A stretch of DNA of 13,587 nt from Ettlia oleoabundans (lineage: Eukaryota > Chlorophyta > Chlorophyceae > Chlamydomonadales). The DNA is taken from positions 1 to 13,587 of the forward strand of contig JAAMXP010004155.1 in NCBI GenBank assembly GCA_019693395.1, in the 5' to 3' direction. Shown here one piece after another: positions 1-10,343 of this stretch (the first letter of the stretch is position 1; each line of letters opens with the position of its first letter). Made by a program: the position numbers and the translations under genes. The notes below the pieces were generated by a model. The model was not told the DNA's origin and ran no database searches. It saw nothing but the letters and a program-made list of their open reading frames with translations.

Positions 1-114
1 GGGTACAGAACTATCCATACCACGGATGCTCATGGCCTTGATTTCCATGACTGACCCATTAAAAGGCACATGATTGGCAGGCCATGCGGGCGCTGGCATG
101 CGCAGCAGGACTCA

Positions 115-3100
115 CTACATCGGGTATTCCTTGGCTGGCTCGCAACATCGCACTGCCGCCTTTAACTCTTCCAGCATGGTGTAGGGCAGCTGCTTGGCGT
201 GGGAAGTCTTCAGCGCCCATTCATCGTGGGCCTGTGTTGTGTGGGAGAGGGACAAAGACACAGTACGAAGGTCAGGCTGGGAGGTGAGGCGCCATAGAGT
301 GTTGAGTAGCCTTGGAGTTTATTTGCTGTTTTACCACATGAGGCTCAAAACGGGCTGACTTGTTACTGGTACAAGCTCGTGATTGTTTCTAGTTGGGCGG
401 CCGTTGCACACCTTAATGAGGGCCAGAGTGGGCGCCATGGCTGCAGGCGATGCACTGTCATCCACAGCAGGCTTTGCCCAGGCTGCTGTGTCATAGGCAG
501 CAAGCTGTGCTGGCGTCCAATCCAAGTGAAGGTAGATGCGGCCCTCCCTACACAACAAGTTGCAAAAGGGAGTATGAAGTGCGACAAGGTAGGCTGGCAA
601 AAGAAGTTGCGGTATGACATCCTTGTCTTTTCGCTTCTCATTGAGAGGCTTCTGATATGCACTTTAGCAGCAGTCACAAACTTACAGGCCTGTGCGTGCT
701 GCTGCAGATCTCGCTTTCATCATGGCACTGGGCCGCACCTGAAAAATGACTCGCCGTACCGCGTCCGATTGTTGTACTGCCACACGGTGGCAAACTGTGA
801 GGTGTCATCGATCATATTGAACATGGCACTGTAAGGTGAGGTGCGGTGCAGGTGCGTCCCAGCGGCAATCATGTCCTTGGCGGCCTGCGGCAGACGGTGG
901 ACATAACAACCCTTGTATGTATAAACATGTTTCGCTCTTGAATTGCCAAAACATGGTGGTGATACATACTTCACGTGATTTATCAGTACTAGCTTCCACT
1001 GAAGGTGTGGCCACCAACACTGTAAAATGCATTATGACGGCTTGAGCGATGGCAGACTGCTGGACACATACAACCACCATCAACAACTGTAAAGCAGCGG
1101 CCATGTGCTGCCGGGCCAGCCAGGGACACATAATCACACAAGTGCATTGCCCACCTGTGCGGGGGGGGGTGCATTGTGCACATTACGCCGCAGAGGTGTG
1201 AGCGCATCCAGCACCTGCTCCAGCACTGCCCGCTCCGCAGTCTTGCCGCCGTTTGCCAGGGTCCTGCCAAGGGGCACCAGCGTGGGCAACCCCACACCCT
1301 CGTACTGTGGATAATCCACTCCTGAGGGCTTGCGGTGGAAGATGACTGCGGAGAGGATGGAAAATGAGGAAGGGAACGGGAGGCACAGGTGTGACGAAAG
1401 ATGGGAGAGGTTACTGGTGGAAGCATGGTCGTTTGATGTTCGAGGTGAAGGGTCCAAGTGCCGAGCTTGCTTTTCCACAACAACTTGGTAAAGGAACCCA
1501 AACCATGCAATGGCCGCAAATCACAGATGCCGCAAAGAGGGGGCACCCACTTGCGTATTTGGGGGCGCCGGAACCAGAATCCGAAGGCTTGGGCACACGC
1601 CACAAGGCCAGCCTCAATGCCTTGTCACCATCAGTCACCTGTGGCGTGGCAGGCACAGCGGGCTTCTGTTAGCGTTGGTAAGGAGTGGAAAGTGCATGTT
1701 CGTGATAGAGCCCTGCCGGCACGTAGCTACGGCTGCAGCAGATGACACACCTGCTGAAACCTGCTACATGGCTGAACCGGGCAGTAGCCGCAACATGCAG
1801 GTTCCAAGTCTTGCCTCACAACACACGCGGGCTGCTGATACAACAATTAGTACCTTCTTCTGGGAAACCCAGCCAATGCCCCAAACTTGGGCACCTCATC
1901 CTTGCACCCACCTTGTGACTGGCGGACAGGAAGGTCGCGTGCAGCAGCCCAGCAGACAGGTCCATCGCCACAAAGCACTCGCCCTTCTTGTCCAGGCCTG
2001 CCAGTGGCGTTGCAGCCTTCATGATTTCCTTCACTGCTGCTTCCTTTGCCACCTACAGGAATTTGAGTGGGGGTGGTTTGGTCAAACGGAGCAGGTGGGC
2101 GGGGGGTGGTCGGCCGGAAAAGGTGTGAGGTGCCACAGGCAGAACGAGACTGAGACCATACCAGATCGCACTTTGCTGGAAAGTGAACAGCACTTTGGGA
2201 CAGGCCCAGGCAAACACCCAGCAGTGGCGCTTGCTTACTTCCACGCCATATGTCATGGGCTTTGCGCGACCGTCATAATGCAGGATGGTAACCTGCAAAA
2301 CAAATAGCAGATGAGCAGCAACATGTGGACCCGGCATGCGAATGCAAGAGTACCAAGCAATCTGCGCTGGTTGCATGGTGACTGTGTAGCCCAGCCACCA
2401 CTGGTACATGATGCGGCTTGATTGCAGCAAGCAGCCGCTTGCCATGTGCTGCCAACCTGTCGAGTGCGGGTGGGAGCAGGGGCCGGGGCTTGCTCATGAA
2501 GCGGTAGCTGCCTCAGCCTGAGGTACGTGGGAACGTACTTGCTGGTTGCCATATTCCAGTCGCTTTCAAACAAGTTACCAAGGTACAGCCTGCAGCGACG
2601 CATGAGCACGCAAGCAAGCCAGGCTAGGTGTGGGAGAATCAACCTGGTTGAGCGAGGGCTGGAGGGTGGATGTAAGTGACTAACAACATTACGCATGCTT
2701 GAGAACCAACTACATGTCACCATCAGGCCACTTGCTGCTGCTACCAGCCGGAAATCTCACAAGGTAGCAATTAGCAGCACACAGCTACAACTCCAGCACT
2801 GTCACTCACTTGTCCCCAGCGGTTTCTGTGGCGTCAGGTGAGGCGAAGAAGCCGGTGGGGACGAGGCGCTTGCGCAGCGCAGCGATGGTGTGGCTCTCAG
2901 ATGCCTCCACGCCCACCTCAATGCGGGCAAGCAGCATGAGGTCCCGATCCCCGGCAGGGTCAGGGATGCGTGTGAGGCTGCATGGCGGTGGCAGGGCAGG
3001 CTTTCCAGGCTTGATGTCGCGGCCACCGCCACCGCTGCTGCGGCCTTCTCCCCGTACCGCCATGCTGCGCTCCAACTGTTCATACAGGGGGTCATTTGAA

Positions 3101-4028
3101 CCAATTCCCAAAGCCGCCGCAGCAGCCAGCGTGGCCTCATGCGCTATGCGCAGAGCATCATGCTGAATGCCGCGCTGCGCTGCGTCCTTGCGCCGTTTCT
3201 TGATTTGCGCAAAAAAGTCGGAGTCGCCGTGGGCATTGCAATGATCCGCATAGGAGCTCCCTTCCCCCCACTCATCGCACTGGTCAGCTGGGACATCGCA
3301 GATGAAGCAGTAGCACTGCAAGAGGCGCAAGGGGGTGGGTGGGAACGGTAGCGAGAGGGTGCGTACCACAGCAAGGATGGCAAGTGGGCAGGCAATGCAG
3401 TGATTGACTGTTCGGCAAAGGAGCGGGCAGGGTAGTCATAAGCCCACCCTCTGTACCATAGCACAAGTGCCACATGACGTCGGCTGCAACTGGTTGGTAA
3501 TGAAATGCAACGCTGCGCCAAAAGCACCTGGCAGTGTTCCCCAATCTCACCTTGTTACAGTGAGCCTTGTTTTCTAGTGAACGCTGCTTTGTGAAGGGCT
3601 GTTCGCCGCAGAGATCGCGTGAGTGTGGTAGGGTCTTGTTCCAAACTGCAAAGCGTTCCAACCAAGGTGTTTGCTGTTTGGCGGAACAACGCAACCCGGC
3701 GGACCACCGCCCCGCCCTTGCACACAACGTGCATCACTGGCCTACTGCATGGCTCCTTCAACACCTCCCAATTGTACACACCTTCTCCTCTCTCCCCCAC
3801 CACAGCCAAGTCCTCGTCCTCGCCGAGGGTCTGTTGCTGCCGCTGCTCCTGCTGCCTTGTCTGCTGCCCCCGCTTAGAGGGCTCTATCAGCACTACATCG
3901 TCCGAGTCGTTGTCGCCGGCGAAGTAAATTACGTCCAGGTCGTCGGACTCATCCCGTCTCCGCCGCTTAGCACGCCGCCGCGCCTCCTCGTCGCTGTCTG
4001 AGATGGTCAGATCAACTATGTCCGACAT
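115..4028 (-). CDS. Unrecognised protein: SUMO-interaction-like N-terminus, Cys/His cluster, unknown C-terminal domain (11 exons)
   Basis: Exons (minus): 4028-3782, 3645-3551, 3315-2810, 2507-2408, 2292-2239, 2052-1912, 1638-1551, 1345-1182, 884-739, 547-412, 231-115. They sum to 1794 nt (597 aa plus TAG) and every junction is in phase with GT-AG ends. The start is the first in-frame ATG, reading MSDIVDLTISDSDEE. That is a textbook SUMO-interacting motif (hydrophobic VDLT followed by acids), followed by a basic stretch RRRAKRRRR at residues 18-26, a likely nuclear signal. Two further hydrophobic patches in acidic surroundings lie at 31-36 and 43-49. Residues 95-143 hold a Cys/His cluster (C95, C112, C115, C117, C120, C127, H139, C140, H143). 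From memory this resembles the putative zinc module of plant RPM1-interacting protein 13-like proteins. Residues 284-597 match no family I recognise. A nuclear SUMO-linked role is inference. The main doubt is whether exons 1-3 and 4-11 are one gene; the unbroken phase favours one. Confidence 0.68.
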
Positions 4029-4458
4029 GACGCTGCCTCCTGGCCCTAAAGGCCACAAGATATCAAACTAGGAATGCCCGCCAGAAGTACAGACGTCTGA
4101 AGGCCAGTCAAGGATTACAACCTGGTGAGCAGCGATTGCTGCAACCGTGCCAATGCCTCGGAATGACCAGAGGACAGGAATGGGCAGCCAAACACTTTCT
4201 CGTGCTGTCGTGCTGCGTTTTGGCCTGCCCGTCCCGATTCGGAGGAGACGCTACAAACATACCTCAAATTGTCTCTTGAAATAATAATTGCAATCGTATA
4301 GCTCGAAGCGGGAGCTGCTTGGGCGGTCAGCATCTTTCGGGAACTCCTTCTGACTCCGCCCTGGTGCGGTCGCCGCGTGCGAAAAGAACGCGGGGCAGCT
4401 GCAATTCGCCCTTAGCAGCCGGGCAGGGGTCCGTTGCCCCTCCAGTGGGCGCACGGTC
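4029..4458. promoter_or_regulatory. Shared divergent 5' region of genes A and B
   Basis: These 430 bases separate the start codons of the minus-strand SIM-containing gene and the plus-strand dynein light chain gene, so both promoters and both 5' UTRs must lie here unless there are upstream non-coding exons. An AT-rich patch around 4275-4300 (tgaaataataattgcaatcg) stands out from the surrounding GC-rich sequence and could be a core promoter element, but no consensus TATA box is clear. Open frames in this interval do not resemble known proteins. Confidence 0.45.
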
Positions 4459-5225
4459 ATGGCAGCAGCGGTGGCGGCAGGGCCGCCAGCCCATGCACAG
4501 CAGCCACAGCCGCAGCTTGATCTGCTTGCGCTGTCCGATTTCGAGGTGGGCATGGACGGCCTGCACGAGAACGACCTGATTGATGAGGCCGAGGTGGACA
4601 GCATCATTCGCGAGTCTATCCTGCATACCATCGGTGATGCCCCCTGGGCTGACAGCAAGGTGGGTGCTGCTCATCTTGATCTCTAAAGTGACTGCACATG
4701 GATGGCAGCTCAAGTAGGCAGCGACACTGCTTTTGTGTAGGGTCGAAACACGTGATTGCATAACATTTCATGCTGTTGCAAAGCAAGACAACGCAGCTTC
4801 TATCGCATTTTCGACACTTGAGCCAACATTGCTCAACACCCACCTGATGTTGCTCCCATGGCTGGCAGGTGGGCACCTGGACATCCCATATGATTGAGGG
4901 CGTGCTGAAAAAGCTGGCAGCACTACAGAACCCCATGAAGTACATCTGCCACGTCAGCCTGACCCAGCGCGCTGGCGCTGGGCTGCATGCCGCCAGCTGC
5001 AGCCGCTGGAACCCTAAAACAGATGGTAAGGGGTACCGCCGGGAACCCAGACACTGCCGTCAATTGTACAATAAGTCGCATGGCTGCACACGGCTGCCAC
5101 CTTGCAGCTCCTTGATGAAGCTGCACATGACCAACTTTCCTTGTGCCGTTGCAGGCCATTTGAGTGTGCATTGGGAGAGCAAGACGGCACTGGCCCTTGT
5201 GACTGTGTTTTGGGTGGCAATCTGA
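4459..5225 (+). CDS. DYNLT1: Dynein light chain, Tctex1 type
   Basis: Three exons: 4459-4659, 4869-5025 and 5155-5225 (429 nt, 142 aa plus TGA), with GT-AG introns of 209 and 129 bases. The protein is a Tctex1/DYNLT light chain, a homodimeric subunit of cytoplasmic and inner-arm axonemal dyneins that sits on the intermediate chains. Family hallmarks in order are the first helix VDSIIRESILHTIG, the SKVGTWTSHMIEGVLKKL helix (66-83), KYICHVSLTQRAGAGLHAAS (91-110), W114 and TDG (118-120), and the closing strands HWESKT and VTVFWVAI. The last residue falls where animal DYNLT1 ends. DYNLT1 is about 113 aa; the extra length here is an Ala/Pro/Gln-rich leader of about 30 residues. A TGTAA signal follows the stop by 93 bases. 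In algae this family serves both flagellar and cytoplasmic motors, and which one applies here cannot be told. Confidence 0.93.
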
Positions 5226-5318
5226 GTGCAGCTGGTCGAGCTGCATCTGCAAACCTTTCACGCACTTCTCAGCTACAGCCAGATCGGCAGGCACCAGTAG
5301 AATGCCTCAACCGTGATG

Positions 5319-5323
5319 TGTAA
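5319..5323 (+). terminator. Polyadenylation signal TGTAA of the Tctex1 gene
   Basis: TGTAA lies 93 bases after the stop codon at 5223-5225. This pentamer is the standard green-algal polyadenylation signal, normally 10-20 bases before the cleavage site, giving a short 3' UTR of about 110 bases. Confidence 0.7.
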
Positions 5324-5345
5324 AGCGCTCATGAGGCTACGAAAG

Positions 5346-5350
5346 TTACA
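5346..5350 (-). terminator. Polyadenylation signal TGTAA of the chloroplast L15 gene
   Basis: TTACA on the plus strand reads TGTAA on the minus strand, 135 bases after the L15 stop codon at 5488-5486. It lies only 22 bases from the opposite-strand signal of the converging dynein light chain gene. Confidence 0.68.
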
Positions 5351-5485
5351 GCCCCTCTGGGGGGATGTGTGTCTCGAGAGGGATTGTGCATTCACATAGA
5401 AGTGTAGGGAAAAACAGAGAGAGACTGGGAGCGAACAAGCAAAATTGAACTGCACAGGGGCCGCGATGGTACCCTAGCCCGTGCT

Positions 5486-6759
5486 TCACTTGGCTGCCTC
5501 TAGGCGCTCCTGGTGCAGCTGGCGGGTCCAAGTGGGCTTCTGTGGCAGCTCCACAGCCTGCCCGCCTGCCGCCTCAATCTTCTGCTTGGCGCTCTCACTG
5601 AACGCCGCCGCCTTGATCACCAGCTTCTGGGTCAGCTCGCCAGTGCCCAGCACCTGAGAAAAACCACGGTCGCAAGCAGGGCAGTGAGGACCCGAACGTA
5701 ACACAGAACCCAGACGGGCAAACACTGTTGATTGCTTTGTTGCAACTTGGCACCATCCTGTGCCAGCAAGGCTGGCGTGGCCTGCACGGTGCTGAATACT
5801 GACTCTGGCTATTCCCTGCCTTCTGAGGCACACCGGCAGCAACCGGGCCAGAACCGGAGCCAGTGGAATCCAGCAATGCAGCATGCATTCCTCCCCAGCT
5901 GCCCGCTGACAAGCTTCACCAGCATCCAAGCTGTAAGTGCAATGGTTCACGGCGGCCCACACCTTGAGTGGCAGGCGTGCCTCGCGGCCCGACCGGTTGA
6001 GGATGCGCTTCTCCTCCAGGCTCTCCAGGCTGACCTCCTCGCCCTCAGCAAACTTGGACAGCTGTGCCAGGTTCACCACCACATAGTCAGGCAGCCCAGC
6101 GCCCATGCCGCCGGCAATGCCCTTGAGCTTTGGCAGCCGCCGGTACAGCGGCGTCTGGCCGCCCTCAAAGCCCGGGCGGATGCCGCTGCCGCTGCGAGAC
6201 TTCTGGCCGCGCATGCCAAAGCCGGCAGTGCCACCCTGCAACTCCGACAGAGAGCACACAATCTCAAGACTAATCAGGAACAGCTGGAAATGCAGCAGGC
6301 GCATGCACCCTGCTAACAGTTACGAGACCATCGCGCGACCGCCCGCCAAGCGCACCCACCTGGCCGGCGCCATACCCACGGCCCTTGCGGTTCTTGTTCT
6401 TCTTGGAGCCGGGCTGTGGCGAGAGGTTGTTCAGCCGAAGGCGCTCCGCCTCCTGTGCCTCCTGTGCCGCTGCGCTGCTCACCACGGCCATGCTGGGCCG
6501 GGCCGCCTTGGTCACAAAGGACCGCTGCTGCAGCTGCTTGCCGCTGAAGGAAGAAGCTGCGAAGGCAGGCTTCACCTGCAAGGGGAGGCGCGCGGGGCCC
6601 AGCGTCAGCAACAGAGCGGCTGCACCTCCTCCACCACCGGGACAGGCGCATTCCCATCCACAACAAACATCGTGCCATCAATCGGCAATGTGGGTCCACA
6701 ACAGCAGCCGAGAACGCCAAGTCTCCACACACCTGCGCCACCATGGCCAGCGACTGCAT
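5486..6759 (-). CDS. PRPL15: Chloroplast large-subunit ribosomal protein L15 (uL15c), nucleus-encoded
   Basis: Four exons (minus): 6759-6733, 6575-6360, 6235-5963, 5653-5486; 684 nt, 227 aa plus TGA, all junctions phase 0. The protein is uL15 of the plastid 50S subunit, which binds 23S rRNA and acts in late large-subunit assembly. The signature starts at [12 protein letters not shown] (70-81), continues through [16 protein letters not shown] (82-97) and [17 protein letters not shown] (101-117), and closely follows bacterial L15. The first exon codes only nine residues (MQSLAMVAQ). Together with the Ser/Ala/Arg/Lys-rich start of exon 2 it looks like a chloroplast transit peptide ending near residues 35-50, so the product is imported from the cytosol. 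Extra residues after the bacterial-type core form a basic/acidic tail ending LEAAK. The start is the first ATG before a GTGTGT donor. The gene diverges from the RING ligase gene. Confidence 0.93.
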
Positions 6760-7090
6760 GGCTCACACCGCTCCTGCTAGGACCGTCACACCACTCCCAG
6801 CGAGCGACTATTTGTACATGCACGCACTTGCACACGCTGCTATGGATGTCCCAGGGGCTCGAGCTGCTGTACAGAGTGGATGTACACGTGCCCAGTGACC
6901 AGTCCTGTCTTTTATCACGTCCTCCCTTGCGTTAGCTCCATTGCTATTTCTGAGGCTCATACACCCGTAACAATCACCGGAGGCTTCATACCGGTGGTGG
7001 GCGAAGCAAAAAGTGGCCGACACCGCACCGGCACCTAACCCCTAGTTGCTTTTCCGCTTGATCAGAACTTAAAGTCACAGAGCAGAGGCC
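6760..7090. promoter_or_regulatory. Shared divergent 5' region of the L15 and RING ligase genes
   Basis: These 331 bases separate the L15 start codon (minus) from the RING ligase start codon (plus). Both promoters and 5' UTRs must fit here if no upstream non-coding exon exists. No TATA box or other named element is evident. The bases just before the plus-strand start (gaggccATGG) are a good context for initiation. Confidence 0.45.
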
Positions 7091-9899
7091 ATGGGCAACA
7101 GAAGTTCGCGGCACAGGCCCTCGGCCGCGTCAGGCTCCGCTTCGGCCCAGCAGCAGCAGCAACAGCAGCAGCCCCCCTCGACACAAGCACAGCCGCAGTA
7201 CGCGCCGTCCCAAGTGTACGCACCACAGGTGACTGGCCGCTGGCTGGCCGCAGCGGTCGCCCGGCACCTGTGCACCCGGTCCTGTACATGCGCTTGCCAG
7301 TGGCGCACCCTCGTTGCGATCCATCATGTAACCAATGATTGGTGTTGGCTTACTTGGAATGCAGGGCACGTACTACCCACCGCAGCCACAATCGTACATG
7401 AGCAACGGGCAGCTCTATGGTGGCTGGCGCCCGCCCTACCCGCCGAACCCGCAGCAGGTGCTCTCTCTGGCTGCGACACCTGTTTGTGCTAGATGCCTGC
7501 ACTGGTAGTTTAGCGTTACCAGCATGCACCATTGCCGCAGGTGCAACATAGGTAGAATTGTTGTGGTGGCAAATCGTGCAGCACTGCTCCTTTGGATACT
7601 TTTAGCACCATGATGGCTCTTCACCTTTCCCCCGCCTACCTCCTGACTCTGCCCAACAGCTGGACTGCTGGAACCACGTTTCCTCCTCTCTTAAACCCCA
7701 TCCACCGTTCCTCCGCTCGCTCTGCAGTACCCGCCGCACATGCAGCCCCACCCCAGCAGCCGTCTGCCGGCGCACATGCAGCCACAGCAGCAGCAGCAGC
7801 CTGGCGCGCCGCCGGGCGCGGCGGCAGGCCAAGGCCCCCCACAAGGAGCAAGCCAGGAGCTCACCCAGACCGCCACCATTCGCAACGCAGTCAACTTGAA
7901 GAAGAACACCCTTCAGGTCCTTCCCATCCCAGGATCCCCCAACAGGCTGGCCATTTCCTTCACATTCGATGCCTCCCAGCCCTGCGTAGTTACCACCTTT
8001 GTGGCAGCCACAGAGGAGCCGGCACGTGCCTGCCGCCTCACCCCAGCCAAGCAGGAGGCAGCGCCACCAGTGCACTACGAAAAGGGGGTGAGATGTCGCT
8101 GTTGCTGCTCAGTGCTTGCTTTTACGATATGGTAACTTTTGGGTAGCAGGCCGTGACTCTCCAGCTCGCTGTCGTTACCTGGTTGTCGCTGCTTGAGCCG
8201 CTGTCGCGGTTGCCCCTTACAGTGCCATTTGCTACTGCTCTGTAGCAACCCTCTAGCCCTGATTTGCTAGTGCCGAGTGTCGCAACCACGCCACCACGCA
8301 ACCACTGCTTGCCTTGCCGCAGCTGGGCCTCAAGTTCCCGGGGGCGGCCCCGGAGGGAGTGCAGCACATCATTGACATGGGCTTGTATGATGAGGCAGCC
8401 CTGTTTTCGTCTGGGCGTGACACCTTCCCCCTAGTGGTGCGGCTCGAGACAGTGACAGACAAGGGGCGGCGTGAGGGGCACAGCCTGCAAGAGCTCAGGT
8501 GGGGCACGTGAGAAGGGGCAGAAAGGAGTTGTGAGTGCGATTTCTGGCATGAAATTTGTAGGGTACTTATCAACCAAATGGTACTGTTTATAAAGGATCT
8601 TGAAAACAATGCTACAGCGTAGGGTGGGAAGCCCTGGATTTGAGGCTGTATTTTAAACTTTGCCAGTAATCTTTGGTGGGTGGGCACTCGTTCACCAAAA
8701 GCCACTCTGCTCATCGCCCCCCCCATTTTTTATTTTGCTCGCAAAATTTCCATTGTTGACCCCTGCTTCCCGTTCCCCCTGCAGGGCCGGAGCTGAGCAG
8801 CAGCCCTGGGTGCAGAGCCAGACCACTTTTGCTGTGCTGCACCGGGAGGAGGATGGCACTATTGCCGTGCGCACCGTGAAGCAGAAGATCTGGGTGGAAG
8901 GAGTCTCGTATGAGCTGCAGGTTCGTGGCGATCTATGTTTGGGTGGGTGCACAATTGACGATTGTATGGTTTCGAAGGTGCTAAGCGCAGGGGCTTTCTG
9001 GTCCCCCACCTGACATTTGTTGTCGGCAACATGTTATGTCGCAGGAGATTTACGGTCTGGAGCAATCTGTGGCAGCAGCGCGTGCTGACGCTAGCGACGC
9101 AGACAATGAGGAGCGGCTGTGCGTGATTTGCCTTGTGAATGAGCGAGACACAACCGTACTGCCCTGCCGGCACATGTGAGTGTGGCGACCTGGGCGAAGT
9201 CTTGCTGCAGCGTCTTGAACTGTTGCAGTGGGGTTCATGGTTGGCTGGATTTGCCCCTGTTGTTGTTGCGCTCACATATGACGACGTTAGTTGGCCTGCT
9301 CTAGCCCGCCCATGCACGTTGGCTCCAATAAAACTAGCACGATTCTCGGAACATGTTGCTGTAATGGCTGTCAACGCCCCTGTATGGCACATTAACTGTA
9401 TTGCCCTCCTCCCCGCGTTGCAGGTGCATGTGCCACGAGTGCGCCCAGGAGCTGCGCAAGCAAACCAGCAAGTGCCCCATCTGCCGTAACCAGGTGGAGA
9501 GCCTGCTGCACATCAAGATGTACAAGGTGAGGCCAGCAGTACGGCTCAAGTGCGGCGTGGAGGCATGGGTTTTGTTGGGGTTGGGTGCAACATGATAACA
9601 AGGGACGCCTGTCTTGAGGAATTCAGCTTTCAGCAAAATGCAGCATGTCTTGCACGGTTGATTGTGAGTTACACCTGAGTACACGGCAGCCATGCTGCGA
9701 CCATGTATCGCCCTGTTAACTGCTCTCCTGTCACTGGCCTCTGTGCTTGCAGGGCCCCAAGCCGTCGCCTCAGCAGGCTCTGACTGAGCGACAAGTGGCC
9801 GATGCGCGTGCAGCCAATGCGGCAGTGGAGGCAGCGCAGGCAGCCGCTGCTCAATCGGGCGTCAATGGTGCTCCATCTCTGGTGCCGGCACGCGTGTAA
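7091..9899 (+). CDS. LUL: RING-HC E3 ubiquitin ligase, LOG2/LUL/MGRN1 family, N-myristoylated
   Basis: Eight exons: 7091-7228, 7365-7457, 7728-8087, 8323-8498, 8785-8920, 9045-9175, 9424-9526, 9753-9899; 1284 nt, 427 aa plus TAA, all in phase. The start MGNRSS has Gly2 and Ser5-6, a good N-myristoylation signal as in plant LOG2/LUL proteins, suggesting membrane attachment. Residues 20-160 are Gln/Pro-rich and probably disordered. The family's central domain follows: NLKKNTLQVLP, then the strand RLAISFTFDA, then HYEKGLGLKFPG. It runs through the region spanning exons 3-5 to KIWVEGVSYELQEIYGLE. The RING occupies 327-365, with CVIC (327-330), LPCRHMCMCHEC (340-351) and CPIC (362-365), giving the C3HC4 set. 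The ligase should pass ubiquitin from an E2 to targets at membranes; no substrate can be inferred. The Ala-rich tail (380-427) is lineage-specific. The RING is split by an intron inside a Met codon. Confidence 0.95.
7148..7172 (+). repeat. CAG/CAA-rich tract coding polyglutamine
   Basis: An in-frame run of CAG with one CAA codes eight glutamines (residues 20-27) in exon 1 of the RING ligase. A second CAG cluster near 7782-7800 in exon 3 codes another Q-rich stretch. CAG slippage is a likely origin, so lengths may vary between strains. Confidence 0.8.
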
Positions 9900-10071
9900 T
9901 GCCCCAGCCGTCTGGTTGGTGTGTCGATCACCCCAGTGGCCCACTCCGGCACCTAGTAGAGGACTCACTTGACCAACCTTGACCTGCTCCCGACAGTCTT
10001 GATTTAGCGCTTGCTGCCTCTGTCTGTTCGTGCTAGCCGCCGTGCTTTGTTAGCGCTGGCTGTTTCTTCTG

Positions 10072-10101
10072 TACATGGTGGTATGATACATGGTGGTATG
10101 A
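10072..10101 (+). repeat. Perfect tandem duplication, 2 x 15 bases
   Basis: The unit TACATGGTGGTATGA occurs at 10072-10086 and again at 10087-10101 without mismatch, inside the probable 3' UTR of the RING ligase gene. It looks like a recent replication-slippage duplication. No function is evident. Confidence 0.85.
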
Positions 10102-10338
10102 GGATGGCATTATGTTGCCCTTTACTCATTGCCAACCCTACCAAGGTTTCGCTCGATAACTTGCTGGGCATTGTTTCCACTGTGTGTTTCTTCATCATCC
10201 CGTGTATCCCACCAGTTAACGACAGCTTACGCCTCTTTGCGCTGCCTATCTAACCGCAATGCCAGCTGTGTTTGCAACCAAACAAGTACCATGCCATGCC
10301 ATGTACCCTTATGAACCATATGTGCCGCCCTTTGTTTA

Positions 10339-10343
10339 TGTAA
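10339..10343 (+). terminator. Probable polyadenylation signal TGTAA of the RING ligase gene
   Basis: TGTAA lies 440 bases after the stop codon and 128 bases before the chosen aminopeptidase start. An earlier TGTAA at 9895-9899 overlaps the stop codon itself and is a less likely signal, since the transcript would have almost no 3' UTR. Confidence 0.5.

Noticed and set aside
379..834. 151-codon open frame on the plus strand
   Set aside because: Antisense to exons 9 and 10 of gene A, which have consistent splice sites and phase on the minus strand.
1161..1169. Run of nine G
   Set aside because: A simple homopolymer inside intron 8 of gene A; no structure or motif around it.
1510..2307. 265-codon open frame on the plus strand
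   Set aside because: It lies opposite exons 5-7 of gene A and their introns, has no recognisable motif, and its composition looks like antisense of coding sequence.
4115..4333. 72-codon open frame on the minus strand in the A/B intergenic region
   Set aside because: No family resemblance, and it sits where two promoters must be.
9895..9899. TGTAA overlapping the RING ligase stop codon
   Set aside because: As a polyadenylation signal it would leave almost no 3' UTR. It is simply the GTG TAA end of the coding sequence; the signal at 10339 is more likely.
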